NCBI RefSeq assembly: GCF_029433095.1
Contig: NZ_JARNTX010000002.1
Span: forward strand, 1,240,001-1,304,000
DNA length: 64,000 nt
Direction: 5' to 3'
From: Hymenobacter sp. YC55
Lineage (GTDB): Bacteria; Bacteroidota; Bacteroidia; Cytophagales; Hymenobacteraceae
The notes beneath the pieces were generated by a model that was given only the letters and a program-made list of their open reading frames with translations, did not search any database and was not told the DNA's origin. Below are positions 43,856-52,892 of this stretch, piece after piece. The position numbers were made by a program, and so were the translations under genes. The number at the start of each line of letters is the position of its first letter. The stretch's first letter is position 1.

Positions 43856-44680
43856 GTGCGGAATATTGTCGCCTTGTGCCTAGTTGGCATGTTGTGTTTT
43901 TCCGGCTCGCCGGCCGCAGTAGCGCCCGAGGCTCCGGAGCCTCGGCCTGTCTTGCCTACCATGCCCACGGGGTACCGGTTGCGGACAGTGGTTCTCGACG
44001 CTGGCCACGGCGGAAAAGACCGTGGTTGCGCGGGCGTAAGTGCCCGGGAAGCCGATGTGGCGTTGAAAATCGTGTTGGAGCTTGGGCGCCTGATTCAAGA
44101 TAGCATGCCTGGTGTGAAAGTGGTGTACACTCGCAAAACCAATGTATTTGTAGAGTTAGCCGACCGGGCGGGCATTGCCAATAAAAACAACGCCGACCTG
44201 TTTATCTCCGTGCATTGCAACGCCGCTGCGCCTTCTGCCTACGGTACTGAAGTCTGGACCATGGGCCCGCACAAAACGGATGCTAACCTGTCAGTGGCCA
44301 AGCGGGAAAACGCCGTTATTCTGCAAGAAGACAACTATAAAGAGCGTTACAACGGCTTTGACCCTACTTCTCCTCAAAGCCATATTCTATTCTCCCTCTA
44401 TCAGAGCGCGCACATCGTAAATAGTATCCGGTTTGCGCAGAAAGTTGACCGCCAATTCCGTACGACTATTAAACGTCCTTCGCGGGGTGTGAAACAAGCG
44501 GGATTTCTGGTGCTTTGGAAATCAACTATGCCTTCCGTTCTCATCGAAGCGGGCTTTCTTACCAACCGAACTGAAGAGAAGTATCTGAACGATAAAGCCG
44601 GCCAAGCGTATATGGCTTCAGGTATCTACCGGGCCTTCCGCGACTACAAAAATGAACTGGAGGTGATGAACGGGGAATAG
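43856..44680 (+). CDS. N-acetylmuramoyl-L-alanine amidase
   Basis: 274 residues. I prefer a GTG start at 43856 because it gives a neat signal peptide (MRNIVALCLVGMLCFSG ending AVA); a TTG at 43805 is also open. The Amidase_3 zinc site is VVLDAGHGGKDRG (first His), then KNNADLFISVHCNAA (second His) with the Glu ligands near LREADVAL-like READVALK and PSVLIEAGFLTN (catalytic Glu). It cuts the stem peptide from glycan in the periplasm during cell separation. The MlaD gene follows in the same direction, 57 bases on. Confidence 0.92.
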   Translation: MRNIVALCLVGMLCFSGSPAAVAPEAPEPRPVLPTMPTGYRLRTVVLDAGHGGKDRGCAGVSAREADVALKIVLELGRLIQDSMPGVKVVYTRKTNVFVELADRAGIANKNNADLFISVHCNAAAPSAYGTEVWTMGPHKTDANLSVAKRENAVILQEDNYKERYNGFDPTSPQSHILFSLYQSAHIVNSIRFAQKVDRQFRTTIKRPSRGVKQAGFLVLWKSTMPSVLIEAGFLTNRTEEKYLNDKAGQAYMASGIYRAFRDYKNELEVMNGE

Positions 44681-44737
44681 CCGTTTTTACACCTGTCGTG
44701 GCCAGTTCTCTCTGCATATCACTAACGATAGACTATC

Positions 44738-45769
44738 GTGGCGAAAGAAATAAAAGTGGCCCTATTGGGCATTGTGGCTCTAGCGGCCCTGATTTTAGGA
44801 TTCAATTTCCTAAAAGGGGCCAATTTGCTCTCCTCCGACCGCACCTACTATGCCACCTACGACAACGTAGATGGTCTTACGGTAGGCAATCCGGTGATAC
44901 TGAACGGTATCAAAGTAGGGCAGGTCAAGGAAATGCGGCTAATGCCTGAGCAAGCCAACCGAATCAAAGTAGCCGTGGAACTGCAGAAAGGTATCACCGT
45001 CGGAGACTCGACAGTGGCTAGCCTAAGCGGCTCGTTGCTGGGCTCTAAGACCATTACGCTGTTCCTCGGCAAAAATTCCAAGGTGTACGATGGCGGCGAA
45101 GAGCTGAAGTCTTATACCGTAGCCAGCATCACAGACGCGTTCCAGGCCAAGGCCCTACCGGTCCTCGGCACCGTCGATTCGACGCTGACTAAAGTGAACA
45201 GCTTCTTGAACAAGGATGCTCGTGTGAGTTTGCAGGCTACGCTGCTGAATGCACAGGGCAGCACTGAGGCCCTCCGCAACCTGCTGGTGATGAACCAACG
45301 CAACATCAACCAGATTACGAGCAACATGGCCAAGCTGACTTCCGACCTGGCCGTGACCACCAAAAAGTTCGACCGGATTGCCGCCAACTTCAGCCAGCTC
45401 AGCGATTCGCTCAAAGGGGCACCCGTTGGGCCCGCCATGCGCAAGCTGAACGCCACTATGACGGAGGCGCAAGGAACAATGACCACCTTGAACCGGTCGT
45501 TGAACGACCAGAAAGGTTCGTTGGGCAAGCTTATGAACGACGACTCGCTCTACAATAACCTTAACGCCACGGCTGCCAGCACCAACTCGCTGCTTTCTGA
45601 CTTCCAAGCTAATCCTAAGCGCTACGTTCACTTCTCGGTGTTTGGTGGCGGCAAGGAAAAGGTGAAGAAAGAAGTTGAAAAGAAGCATAATGGAGAAGTG
45701 GAAGTGGAAACCAAGAAGGTTACTTCTACACCTACTCTACAACCTTCTGACTCGGCTGTGCAGAAGTAA
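44738..45769 (+). CDS. MlaD/MCE-domain lipid transport protein
   Basis: 343 residues with a GTG start at 44738. One N-terminal helix (VALLGIVALAALILGFNFL) and an MCE domain (about 40-115: YYATYDNVDGLTVGNPVIL, GIKVGQVKEMRL, SLSGSLLGSKTI). The remaining 200 residues are a helical, coiled region (SLNDQKGSLGKLMNDDSLY) ending in a Lys/Glu tail. MCE proteins form rings that shuttle phospholipids between the membranes. No MlaE or MlaF gene is next to it; the partner is an amidase instead. Confidence 0.9.
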   Translation: MAKEIKVALLGIVALAALILGFNFLKGANLLSSDRTYYATYDNVDGLTVGNPVILNGIKVGQVKEMRLMPEQANRIKVAVELQKGITVGDSTVASLSGSLLGSKTITLFLGKNSKVYDGGEELKSYTVASITDAFQAKALPVLGTVDSTLTKVNSFLNKDARVSLQATLLNAQGSTEALRNLLVMNQRNINQITSNMAKLTSDLAVTTKKFDRIAANFSQLSDSLKGAPVGPAMRKLNATMTEAQGTMTTLNRSLNDQKGSLGKLMNDDSLYNNLNATAASTNSLLSDFQANPKRYVHFSVFGGGKEKVKKEVEKKHNGEVEVETKKVTSTPTLQPSDSAVQK

Positions 45770-45816
45770 CCATAGGCCTAAAGCGGCGCAGAACCGACCC
45801 ACATTCTCTACCTTTG

Positions 45817-45840
45817 AAATCCGCCCCAACAGGCGGATTT
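45817..45840 (+). terminator. Terminator after MlaD gene
   Basis: 9-bp stem AAATCCGCC/GGCGGATTT with a six-base loop and a following CTTGTTTCC. A TACCTTTG sits at 45809-45816 just before it, probably by chance. Confidence 0.7.
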
Positions 45841-45962
45841 CTTGTTTCCTACCCTTTGGTAAGGAAGCAATAGAGTAATGCGCCTGCATTTTTTTGCCGC
45901 GTAAGCAAAGCAATAAGCTCATTACTCTAGTGCCACTTCACAACCTACCCATTCCCACCCGC

Positions 45963-47591
45963 ATGAACCTCGAATTCAACAAAAACGACGACCTACTCAA
46001 ACAACTAAATTTTCAACTCAGCCAACGCTTAAAGAAGGTACAACTTGGTGGCGGCGAGAAACGCATTGCTGCCCACAAAGCCAAAGGCAAGCTCACTGCC
46101 CGGGAGCGAATTGACTACCTGCTCGACAAAGATTCAGAAACCATCGAAATAGGAGCTTTTGCGGGGGAGGGAATGTACCAGGAAGAAGGCGGCTGCCCGA
46201 GTGGCGGAGTGGTCGTGGTAGTAGGATACGTGCAGGGTCGGCAGTGCGTGGTCGTAGCCAATGATGCCACCGTGAAAGCAGGAGCTTGGTTTCCGATTAC
46301 GGCCAAGAAAAACCTGCGGGCTCAGGAAATCAGCATCGAAAACAAGTTACCAATCATCTACCTCGTCGATTCGGCGGGGGTGTACCTGCCCATGCAGGAC
46401 GAAATCTTCCCTGATAAAGAGCACTTCGGCCGCATCTTTCGCAACAACGCCGTAATGAGCAGTATGGGCATCGTGCAGCTGGCCGCCATTATGGGGCCGT
46501 GCGTGGCCGGTGGGGCGTACCTGCCCATTATGAGCGACGAGGCCATGATTGTGGACGGCACCGGCTCGGTATTCCTGGCGGGCTCGTATCTGGTGAAGTC
46601 GGCTATCGGCGAAACCATCGACAACGAAACTCTAGGCGGCGCAACCACTCACTCCGAAATTTCGGGCGTCACGGATTACAAGTTCGCTAATGATGAGGAG
46701 TGCCTCGACCACATCCGCAACATCTTCGACAAGATGGGCGGACACGCTACGGCGGGCTTCTCGCGCAAGACTCCCGCACCACCTAAAGAGAAGCCCGAGG
46801 AAATCTACGGCTTGCTACCCGCCGACCGGGTGAAGCCTTACGACATGATGGACATCATCCGGCGGCTGGTTGACGATTCCGAGTTTGAGCCCTACAAAGA
46901 CCTCTACGGCCAGACGCTACTTTGCGGGCTGGCACGCATTGATGGATGGGCCGTGGGCATTGTAGCCAACCAACGCAAAATCGTGAAGACCAAAAAAGGC
47001 GCCATGCAGATGGGCGGCGTTATTTACTCCGACTCGGCTGATAAGGCAGCGCGCTTCATCATGAACTGCAATCAGAAGCGCATCCCGCTGGTGTTCCTAC
47101 ACGACGTGTCGGGCTTTATGGTTGGCTCGCAATCCGAACACGGCGGCATCATCAAGGACGGCGCCAAGATGGTGAATGCCATGAGTAATTCGGTGGTGCC
47201 TAAGTTTTCGGTGATAATTGGGAACAGCTACGGGGCCGGCAACTACGCCATGTGCGGCAAGGCGTACGACCCGCGGCTCATTGTGGCCTGGCCCACCGCC
47301 CAACTAGCCGTAATGAGCGGAGCCGCCGCCGCCAACACACTGCTTCAGATTCAGGTAGCCTCGCTTAAAGCCAAAGGAGAGGTCATCACGCCAGAAGCCG
47401 AGAAAGAACTGCTGGACCGCATCAAAGCCCGCTACGACGAACAACTCTCGCCCTACTATGCCGCCGCTCGACTTTGGGTGGATGCCATTATTGATCCGCT
47501 GGAAACCCGCAAGGTCATTTCGCAAGGTATCTCCATGGCTAATCATGCCCCGATTGAAAAGGCATATAATGTGGGCGTGATTCAGGTTTGA
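45963..47591 (+). CDS. Acyl-CoA carboxylase, beta (carboxyltransferase) subunit
   Basis: 542 residues from the ATG at 45963 (MNLEFNKNDDLLKQLNFQ). It belongs to the methylcrotonyl/propionyl-CoA carboxyltransferase family: crotonase-fold halves with DSAGVYLPMQDEIFPD, MGPCVAGGAYLPIMSDE, and in the C-terminal half HDVSGFMVGSQSE and GNSYGAGNYAMCG, which form the acyl-CoA and biotin sites. It moves CO2 from biotin onto an acyl-CoA, in leucine or odd-chain/branched degradation. The LPMQDEIFPDKEHFGRIF stretch is close to methylcrotonyl-CoA carboxylases. No biotin carboxylase gene is adjacent. Confidence 0.93.
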   Translation: MNLEFNKNDDLLKQLNFQLSQRLKKVQLGGGEKRIAAHKAKGKLTARERIDYLLDKDSETIEIGAFAGEGMYQEEGGCPSGGVVVVVGYVQGRQCVVVANDATVKAGAWFPITAKKNLRAQEISIENKLPIIYLVDSAGVYLPMQDEIFPDKEHFGRIFRNNAVMSSMGIVQLAAIMGPCVAGGAYLPIMSDEAMIVDGTGSVFLAGSYLVKSAIGETIDNETLGGATTHSEISGVTDYKFANDEECLDHIRNIFDKMGGHATAGFSRKTPAPPKEKPEEIYGLLPADRVKPYDMMDIIRRLVDDSEFEPYKDLYGQTLLCGLARIDGWAVGIVANQRKIVKTKKGAMQMGGVIYSDSADKAARFIMNCNQKRIPLVFLHDVSGFMVGSQSEHGGIIKDGAKMVNAMSNSVVPKFSVIIGNSYGAGNYAMCGKAYDPRLIVAWPTAQLAVMSGAAAANTLLQIQVASLKAKGEVITPEAEKELLDRIKARYDEQLSPYYAAARLWVDAIIDPLETRKVISQGISMANHAPIEKAYNVGVIQV

Positions 47592-47726
47592 TTTCAAATT
47601 TGAGTGGCGATAGATAAGATACTACCCATTGCACAAGCAACCGCATAAACAACGTTTTAGTAGTTCTTCGGCCTGCCCACACAACCTAGCGCGGCAGGCC
47701 ATTGGCGTTTGGCAAGACTTGCCTTG

Positions 47727-47734
47727 TACCTTTG
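47727..47734 (+). promoter_or_regulatory. -7 box with -33 element
   Basis: TACCTTTG, with TTTG at 47708-47711 (15 bases between). It lies 25 bases before the GTG at 47760. Confidence 0.55.
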
Positions 47735-47759
47735 CCACCCATCCTGATGCCAACCAAAC

Positions 47760-48227
47760 GTGACCGATCAGAATACCGCCGCTTTCGAAAAAGCCCGAAC
47801 TGGCCTGTGGACTAGCTTGCAGAAGCATTTAGCGGCTGTGTACAATGCTGAGAAAAGCTTCTCAGCGGCTACCGCCTTTGTCGATGAATTCCCTTTTGCT
47901 TTGCACGCAGCAACTCAGGAGCAGCAAGATGACTTTTCTAAATCCCGCAATGCTCTTCGTGACCTCTACAGCGACGAAACCACACAGCTTGACACGCTGG
48001 TAAAAGCCATTCGAACCAAAGGCTATTCCGAAGACCAAAAGAAGCAGTTGTATCTGTTGATCCTCGGCTATATGGATATAGCGGCTTCCATATTCGAGCT
48101 ACTGAAAACGCACGTTCCTACTAAGCTGCCTGAGGATGAGGAACTGGCAGAAGTGGCGGCTAAGTTTGAACGGGTGAAGAAGTTTGCCCGGCTGAATGTG
48201 AAGGGACTTGCCGGCTTGTTAGGCTAA
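47760..48227 (+). CDS. Small helical protein, unknown
   Basis: 155 residues, GTG start. An ATG at 47747 is in another frame. All-helical and charged: FEKARTGLWTSLQKHLAAVY, DFSKSRNALRDLYSDETTQL, KKQLYLLILGYMDIAASIFELL, and a basic C-terminus (RVKKFARLNVKGLAGLLG). No signal peptide. Promoter boxes upstream and a hairpin downstream make it a single-gene unit. Not recognised. Confidence 0.65.
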   Translation: MTDQNTAAFEKARTGLWTSLQKHLAAVYNAEKSFSAATAFVDEFPFALHAATQEQQDDFSKSRNALRDLYSDETTQLDTLVKAIRTKGYSEDQKKQLYLLILGYMDIAASIFELLKTHVPTKLPEDEELAEVAAKFERVKKFARLNVKGLAGLLG

Positions 48228-48236
48228 TCAGCTAAA

Positions 48237-48267
48237 GCTAGAAGCTGTTTGCGCAAATGCTTCTAGC
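48237..48267 (+). terminator. Hairpin terminator
   Basis: 9-bp stem (48237-48245 with 48259-48267, GCTAGAAGC type), loop holding the self-complementary TTTGCGCAAA. Ten bases after the stop of the 47760 gene. Confidence 0.6.
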
Positions 48268-48649
48268 AGCTCTCCATTGCCACGCAGGTCTATCCGGAAA
48301 CAACTGCATGTATTTGTCTAGCTCTAGCCGGAACATCATTGGCTAGCTTCTACGCTGCCCCCATATTCAGCACTGAGCTTGAATACGGGGGCTGCGTTCA
48401 TAAATGAGCAGCAGAAACTTCCAGCAGACTTCGGCATGCCGGATAGGAAAATAGACAGCAAGCGCATGTGGTTGCAATGATGTGCGGTGTTGCTCCTGCT
48501 TGTTGAGCTATAGAGAACGTCGTGAGGGCCTCTGTTGATATGTGCCCTCAATAGTTAAAATCGGAAAGCGCAAATAAAATTTGCAATTCAAGATATAGGC
48601 TGTACGTTTATGGTGTATTAGATACATAGTACACTAAAACAATAAGCGT
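48268..48649. other. Intergenic region upstream of ABC operon
   Basis: No gene seen. An imperfect stem-loop (48352-48369 with 48380-48397, two mismatches) is present, and the operator-like repeat is at its 3' end. The rest is AT-rich with no recognised element. Confidence 0.45.
48612..48635. promoter_or_regulatory. YtrA-like operator of ABC/GntR operon
   Basis: GGTGTA-N12-TACACT, an inverted repeat 15 bases before the ABC gene. YtrA-type GntR regulators bind AGTGTA/TACACT half sites about 13 bases apart (recalled from Bacillus work). The regulator is the third gene of this operon, so autorepression is likely. Confidence 0.6.
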
Positions 48650-49504
48650 ATGGTTACTATCCAGAACCTCCGATTTGGGTACTCTCGCCGAGCACCACTC
48701 TTCGAGGAACTGAGCCTAAGCCTTAAGCGTGGGCACATTTATGGGCTCTTAGGCAAAAACGGCGCGGGCAAGTCTACGCTACTGAAGTGTATGGTGGGGC
48801 TGGCTTTTCCGTGGTCGGGAACGTGCACCGTACATGGGCAGCCGTCGGCTGAGCGTCGGCCCGACGTGTTATCGGACCTTTTCTTCTTGCCTGAAGAAGT
48901 ATATGTACCTGCCCTAACAATCGAGCAATTTGTGGGCAGCACGGCACCGTTCTATCCACGTTTCAATCGGGCTCAGCTAGATACTTGCCTACGCGAACTA
49001 GAGGTGCCAGCCCAAAGCCGATTGCATGCGTTATCGTACGGGCAGCAGAAAAAATTTATGATTGCCTTTGCTCTAGCTTCCAATACTAGCCTGTTGGTAC
49101 TCGATGAGCCTACTAACGGCCTCGATATACCCTCGAAAGCGCAGTTCCGCAAAATTGTGGCTTCGACATTAGGAGAAGAGCGGTGCGTGATAATCTCGAC
49201 CCACCAAGTGCGCGACCTCGACGCCCTAATTGATACCGTAGTGGTGGTACACAACCACCAGATTGTGCTCAACCATAGCATTGACGAATTAGCGGAACGC
49301 TTACGCTTCGGCATAGCCCGCCCTAACGAAGCTGACAGCCCGATTTATGTAGAATCCTCCGTACGCGGGCAGCATGGCATCTGGCCCAACCCCGACGGGC
49401 TGCCAAGCCGGGTTGATTTAGAATTGCTTTTCAACGCTCTAATCAGCGACAATACTGCCCTAGCCAACCATTTATTGCAGCCTTCCCATGAACCAGCACT
49501 TTGA
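48650..49504 (+). CDS. ABC transporter ATP-binding protein
   Basis: 284 residues. Walker A GLLGKNGAGKSTLL (about 33-46), signature LSYGQQKKF (about 127-135), Walker B LLVLDEPTNGLD (about 147-158) and the switch histidine in ISTHQ. It powers the membrane protein encoded next, whose start overlaps by 17 bases. With a YtrA-like GntR gene downstream, the set resembles antibiotic- or envelope-stress-induced exporters (YtrBC type). Substrate unknown. Confidence 0.95.
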   Translation: MVTIQNLRFGYSRRAPLFEELSLSLKRGHIYGLLGKNGAGKSTLLKCMVGLAFPWSGTCTVHGQPSAERRPDVLSDLFFLPEEVYVPALTIEQFVGSTAPFYPRFNRAQLDTCLRELEVPAQSRLHALSYGQQKKFMIAFALASNTSLLVLDEPTNGLDIPSKAQFRKIVASTLGEERCVIISTHQVRDLDALIDTVVVVHNHQIVLNHSIDELAERLRFGIARPNEADSPIYVESSVRGQHGIWPNPDGLPSRVDLELLFNALISDNTALANHLLQPSHEPAL

Positions 49505-50261
49505 TTTTTCGCGCTTCTCGCGCTTGTTGCGCAGGCATACCGCCGAGCACCTGCGCGCTTATTTGATGGGAGTGGCCGTGCTGGTAGGGGGAGTGGTTGC
49601 GGTGTTAGGCGGAGTGACCTACTTAGGCGGCCGGCCGCTGCACCCGGCTGTGCAGCTGGTTTTGTTTGAATATGGACTGCTGTCGGCCGGCGCCATGTTT
49701 ACGGCCGCGGTGTTCGCGGCCATAGGTGACCAGAGCCGGGCAGCTCCGGCGTTGCTGCTGCCAGCCTCGCACCTCGAAAAGTACCTGGTGGTATGGCTGT
49801 ATTCACTGCCGGTATTTATGGTGGTGTACACAGTTGTTTTTTTAGCTGTGGACGCCCTGACACTGCAATTAGGAGCCGCTGGCTACCCTCGTCAATTACT
49901 TAGTTTTTCCGAAGAGCCGCACTACCTAGTGCAAGCATTGCTGCGCTACGCCGTGCTGCATGCGGCGGCGCTGTGGTGCGCCATCTATTTCAAGCGGCAG
50001 CACGTCATCAGAATGGCTTTTGTCGTGTTTGGGTTGGGTGGAGCGCTGACGCTACTAAATTTCCAAGTGCTGAAGCGACTGCTGACGCCAGGCATTGCAC
50101 CAACGCTGCCGTTTAGCAGTGTGAGAATAGCCGAAGGCGGCCAACTGTTCAGCTTGGCGCTGCCAACTACCCACCCTGCACTGTTTGTGTTGCTACCGCT
50201 GGTGTTAGCCTTATTGCTGTGGGCAGGTGCCTACGCCCGCCTAACCGAAAAGCAACTATAG
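49488..50261 (+). CDS. ABC transporter membrane subunit
   Basis: 257 residues, about six helices (LMGVAVLVGGVVAVLGGVTYL, LLSAGAMFTAAVFAAIG, YLVVWLYSLPVFMVVYTVVF, and three more). Starts inside the end of the ATPase gene. ABC-2-like, probably two half-transporters per complex. GntR gene follows 23 bases after. Confidence 0.85.
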   Translation: MNQHFDFSRFSRLLRRHTAEHLRAYLMGVAVLVGGVVAVLGGVTYLGGRPLHPAVQLVLFEYGLLSAGAMFTAAVFAAIGDQSRAAPALLLPASHLEKYLVVWLYSLPVFMVVYTVVFLAVDALTLQLGAAGYPRQLLSFSEEPHYLVQALLRYAVLHAAALWCAIYFKRQHVIRMAFVVFGLGGALTLLNFQVLKRLLTPGIAPTLPFSSVRIAEGGQLFSLALPTTHPALFVLLPLVLALLLWAGAYARLTEKQL

Positions 50262-50284
50262 CCTAGCGGAAGCTTATTAATTGT

Positions 50285-50677
50285 ATGGATTTCAACGAAA
50301 ACGAAGCCATCTACCTGCAAATAGCCGGGTATGTGAGCGAGCATATTCTGCGGGGGCAATGGCCGCCCGACGACAAAATTCCGTCGGTCCGGGAATTAGC
50401 TGGCGACTTGCAGGTGAACCCTAATACGGTGATGCGCACGTACGAGCACCTCCAAAACCAACAAGTGATTTACAACAAGCGTGGCATCGGCTTTTTTGTG
50501 TCGCCCGACGGGCCGCAGCGCGTGCAGGAGCAGCGCAAAGCTCGTTTTTTGCAGCAGGAGCTGCCTACTTTCTTTCGCACTATTCGGCTGCTAGGCGTGG
50601 ACCTGCTTGAAGTGCAAGAGCGCTACACCCAATTTCTGGCCGAACATCCTGAACCCGCTTCCACTCTGCACTCATGA
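50285..50677 (+). CDS. GntR-family regulator, YtrA type
   Basis: 130 residues: a GntR winged helix (NEAIYLQIAGYVSEHILRG, KIPSVRELAGDLQVNPNTVM, RTYEHLQNQQVIYNKRGIG) and a short helical tail for dimers, the hallmark of the YtrA subgroup. It has no sugar- or acid-binding domain. It probably represses its own operon through the repeat at 48612-48635. The next gene starts at ATGA overlapping its stop. Confidence 0.94.
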   Translation: MDFNENEAIYLQIAGYVSEHILRGQWPPDDKIPSVRELAGDLQVNPNTVMRTYEHLQNQQVIYNKRGIGFFVSPDGPQRVQEQRKARFLQQELPTFFRTIRLLGVDLLEVQERYTQFLAEHPEPASTLHS

Positions 50678-51405
50678 AAAACAGCCTTAAGTTTCTAACT
50701 GCCGCTGGCGTACTGTTGGTAGGTTCGCTCACCACCTACAATGCCGCCCTACGGGCCGAGTACCAGCGCGGAGCCTTCAAAGACCCGCTAAGCAACTACA
50801 AAGCGTTGCCGTTGCGCAACTTCAACATTCTGGATGTGCCCGCGGCTGGTGCGATGCGTGTACGCGTGGAATCCGGCCCTTTTGCAGTTTACATAAATAA
50901 GGACGCTGCCCAATATGTGCAGGTGAAGCAACAGAACAGCCAACTCACGCTCGCGCTGAACTACCCCGAAAAAGAAGAGTATCTGGGTCAAGGCGACGCT
51001 GTTATTGTGCGCTGCCCACGCCTCAACCTGCTGACGGCTAGCACCATCTACACGCGGGCTGGCAGCACCCAAACCACCAAGCAGCAAAACGATGTAAACG
51101 GGACCCTGCTATTGATAAAAGGCTTCACGCAAGACAGTTTACGGGTGATGCAAAACCATACTTCGCACGTGGTGCTAGCTGGAAACCACCTCGGCCAATT
51201 GCGCGCAGTAGTAGGCAATACGGCGGGTAGTACCGCCGAACTGGATTTGAGCGCCGACAACCTGCTAGGTGCTACGGATGTGCGAGTGAGAGAACGAAGC
51301 AAGTTAGTGGCAAACGACGTGGCGCTGCCCGGACTACGCTGGCAGTTCAGCGACAGTGCCCAGGTGCAACTTTCCGGTGCGGCATTGCGTGCCTTGGCTA
51401 AATAG
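50674..51405 (+). CDS. Exported DUF2807-like protein
   Basis: 243 residues, starting within the GntR stop (four-base overlap). An N-terminal signal or anchor (KFLTAAGVLLVGSLTTY) leads to a right-handed beta-solenoid pattern (FNILDVPAAGAMRVRVESG, LSADNLLGATDVRVRERSK, FSDSAQVQLSGAALRALAK), as in DUF2807 head proteins. These are exported and often regulated with GntR or sigma/anti-sigma genes. Its link to the transporter is unknown but conserved in kind with the DUF4097 set at 59-61 kb. Confidence 0.8.
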   Translation: MKNSLKFLTAAGVLLVGSLTTYNAALRAEYQRGAFKDPLSNYKALPLRNFNILDVPAAGAMRVRVESGPFAVYINKDAAQYVQVKQQNSQLTLALNYPEKEEYLGQGDAVIVRCPRLNLLTASTIYTRAGSTQTTKQQNDVNGTLLLIKGFTQDSLRVMQNHTSHVVLAGNHLGQLRAVVGNTAGSTAELDLSADNLLGATDVRVRERSKLVANDVALPGLRWQFSDSAQVQLSGAALRALAK

Positions 51406-51896
51406 GAGAGTGAGCAACAGCTGGTAGGTGCTATAGGAAACAAGCCTACTAGCTATTCAGGGGTAGTGCGGGCTGCAACTCGCATTACTCACTGATCTTG
51501 TTGTCTGAGGTAAGTCGTAGCCACAACAAACGTCACAAGTAAGGCAGTTTGTTAGCTCGCCTTGTAAAATCTATTGTACTTACACAAAGGCTTGCTGTGC
51601 CTGCTGCATCCTCTTGCGGCAAGCACAGCAAGCCTTTTGTATCTGTTGGGCTGAGGGTGCGTGAGGCCTGATGCAAGCAATACCTCATTACCAAATTCGC
51701 ACATATAGAGTGCCTTAGGGCCTACAATGCGGAAGCTCTGTGCCACTTTTTTCGATATGTCGTAAACCTATTTTAAATTGAACAATCCACCCCTTGGGTA
51801 CTGTTAAACCCAGGCAGCTGACCGCGGTGATACCGTGTCGGATGCTTTAATTTGTTACTTCTGCCGCTTCTGCCTTTTGGCACCCCTTATTGCTAC
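51406..51896. other. Intergenic region with terminator and leader
   Basis: No gene found. It contains the hairpin at 51586-51637. The remaining 260 bases must hold the promoter of the SirB1-type gene; no TAnnTTTG box is clear. Confidence 0.45.
51586..51637 (+). terminator. Terminator-like hairpin
   Basis: Perfect 15-bp stem (51586-51600 with 51623-51637) followed by TTGTATCTGTT. It lies 180 bases after the DUF2807 gene. Confidence 0.65.
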
Positions 51897-52772
51897 ATGA
51901 CCAACAAAGAAATTAAGGCACTTATCTCCCTGCTCGACGACCCCGAAGTTGCGCCGCAGATTCAGGAGAAAATTCAAACGCTTGGGGAAAGCCTGATTCC
52001 CTTTCTAGAGGAGTCATGGGAAGAAACCCTTGATTCGCAGCAGCAGCAGCGGCTGGAAGACCTGATACACAGGTTGCAGTTCGAAGGCTTGCAGCAGCGC
52101 CTACGCGTATGGCGCGACTCCGGCAGCGAGAACCTGATTGAAGGGATGTGGCTGCTGAATTCGTACCAGTATCCCGATGCCGACTTGCAGGTGCTCAACC
52201 GCGCTATCGAGCAATTGCGCTTCGAGGTTTGGACCTTGCTCAAACCCGAAATGCACCCCGCCGACCAGGTGCAGGCCTTGAACTATGTGCTGTTCAAGAC
52301 GCATAAGTTTGCGGCTAACACCCAAAACTTTCATTCGCCAGCCAACTCCATGTTGCAGCGGGTGTTGGAAACTCGGCGCGGCAACCCGCTCACGCTTTGT
52401 GTTATTTATTTGCTGGTGGCGCAGCGGCTGAATCTGCCTATCTACGGCGTGAATTTGCCCAATCTATTCGTGCTCACCTACCGCCTCGACAACCTCGACG
52501 TGGAGCCGTTCTACATCAACTGCTACAACCGTGGCCTCGTGTTGTCGCGCACCGACATCGAGCATTACGTAGCGCAGCTCAACCTCACGCCCAACGACAT
52601 TTTCTATGAGCCCTGCTCGCACATCGATATAGTGCGTCGGGCTTTGCGCAACTTGCAATTGAGTTTCGAAAAGCTACAGGAGCCTGCCAAAGCTGCCGAA
52701 GTCAACAAGCTGTTGGCTATCCTTACGGAAGAGCAATCAGCTGCCCCTGACGAGTCACAGAGCGAGGAGTAA
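51897..52772 (+). CDS. SirB1-family transglutaminase-like protein
   Basis: 291 residues from the ATG at 51897 (MTNKEIKALISLLDD). The first 100 residues are helical; the middle holds RRGNPLTLCVIYLLVAQRL, with Cys in the transglutaminase-like nucleophile place, and YGVNLPNLFVLTY, then helical repeats (KAAEVNKLLAIL). The family is found beside protein-modification or chaperone genes and has no settled activity. The gene converges on the redoxin gene across a very long hairpin. Confidence 0.87.
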   Translation: MTNKEIKALISLLDDPEVAPQIQEKIQTLGESLIPFLEESWEETLDSQQQQRLEDLIHRLQFEGLQQRLRVWRDSGSENLIEGMWLLNSYQYPDADLQVLNRAIEQLRFEVWTLLKPEMHPADQVQALNYVLFKTHKFAANTQNFHSPANSMLQRVLETRRGNPLTLCVIYLLVAQRLNLPIYGVNLPNLFVLTYRLDNLDVEPFYINCYNRGLVLSRTDIEHYVAQLNLTPNDIFYEPCSHIDIVRRALRNLQLSFEKLQEPAKAAEVNKLLAILTEEQSAAPDESQSEE

Positions 52773-52815
52773 ATGCGCCTCCGCAAATCAGGCACACAGT
52801 TTTCCGTTAAGTATC

Positions 52816-52885
52816 CTCAGGTTCTGAAAAGCAAAAGCCCTTGACCAACTACTTGGCCAAGGGCTTTTGCTTTTCAGAACCTGAG
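52816..52885. terminator. 28-bp perfect hairpin between convergent genes
   Basis: Arms 52816-52843 and 52858-52885 pair perfectly over 28 bp with a 14-base loop. It sits between the stops of two convergent genes and should end both transcripts. Confidence 0.85.
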
Positions 52886-52892
52886 CTGAATG

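Noticed and set aside
45809..45816. TACCTTTG as promoter of the carboxylase gene
   Set aside because: It abuts a terminator hairpin and lies about 150 bases from the start with no -33 box, so I did not list it as a promoter.
48336..48551. Reverse open frame in the spacer before the ABC operon
   Set aside because: Overlaps an imperfect stem-loop and reads as random sequence.
51640..51896. Possible riboswitch before the SirB1-type gene
   Set aside because: Some short complementary segments exist, but no known aptamer core and no link to metabolite genes.
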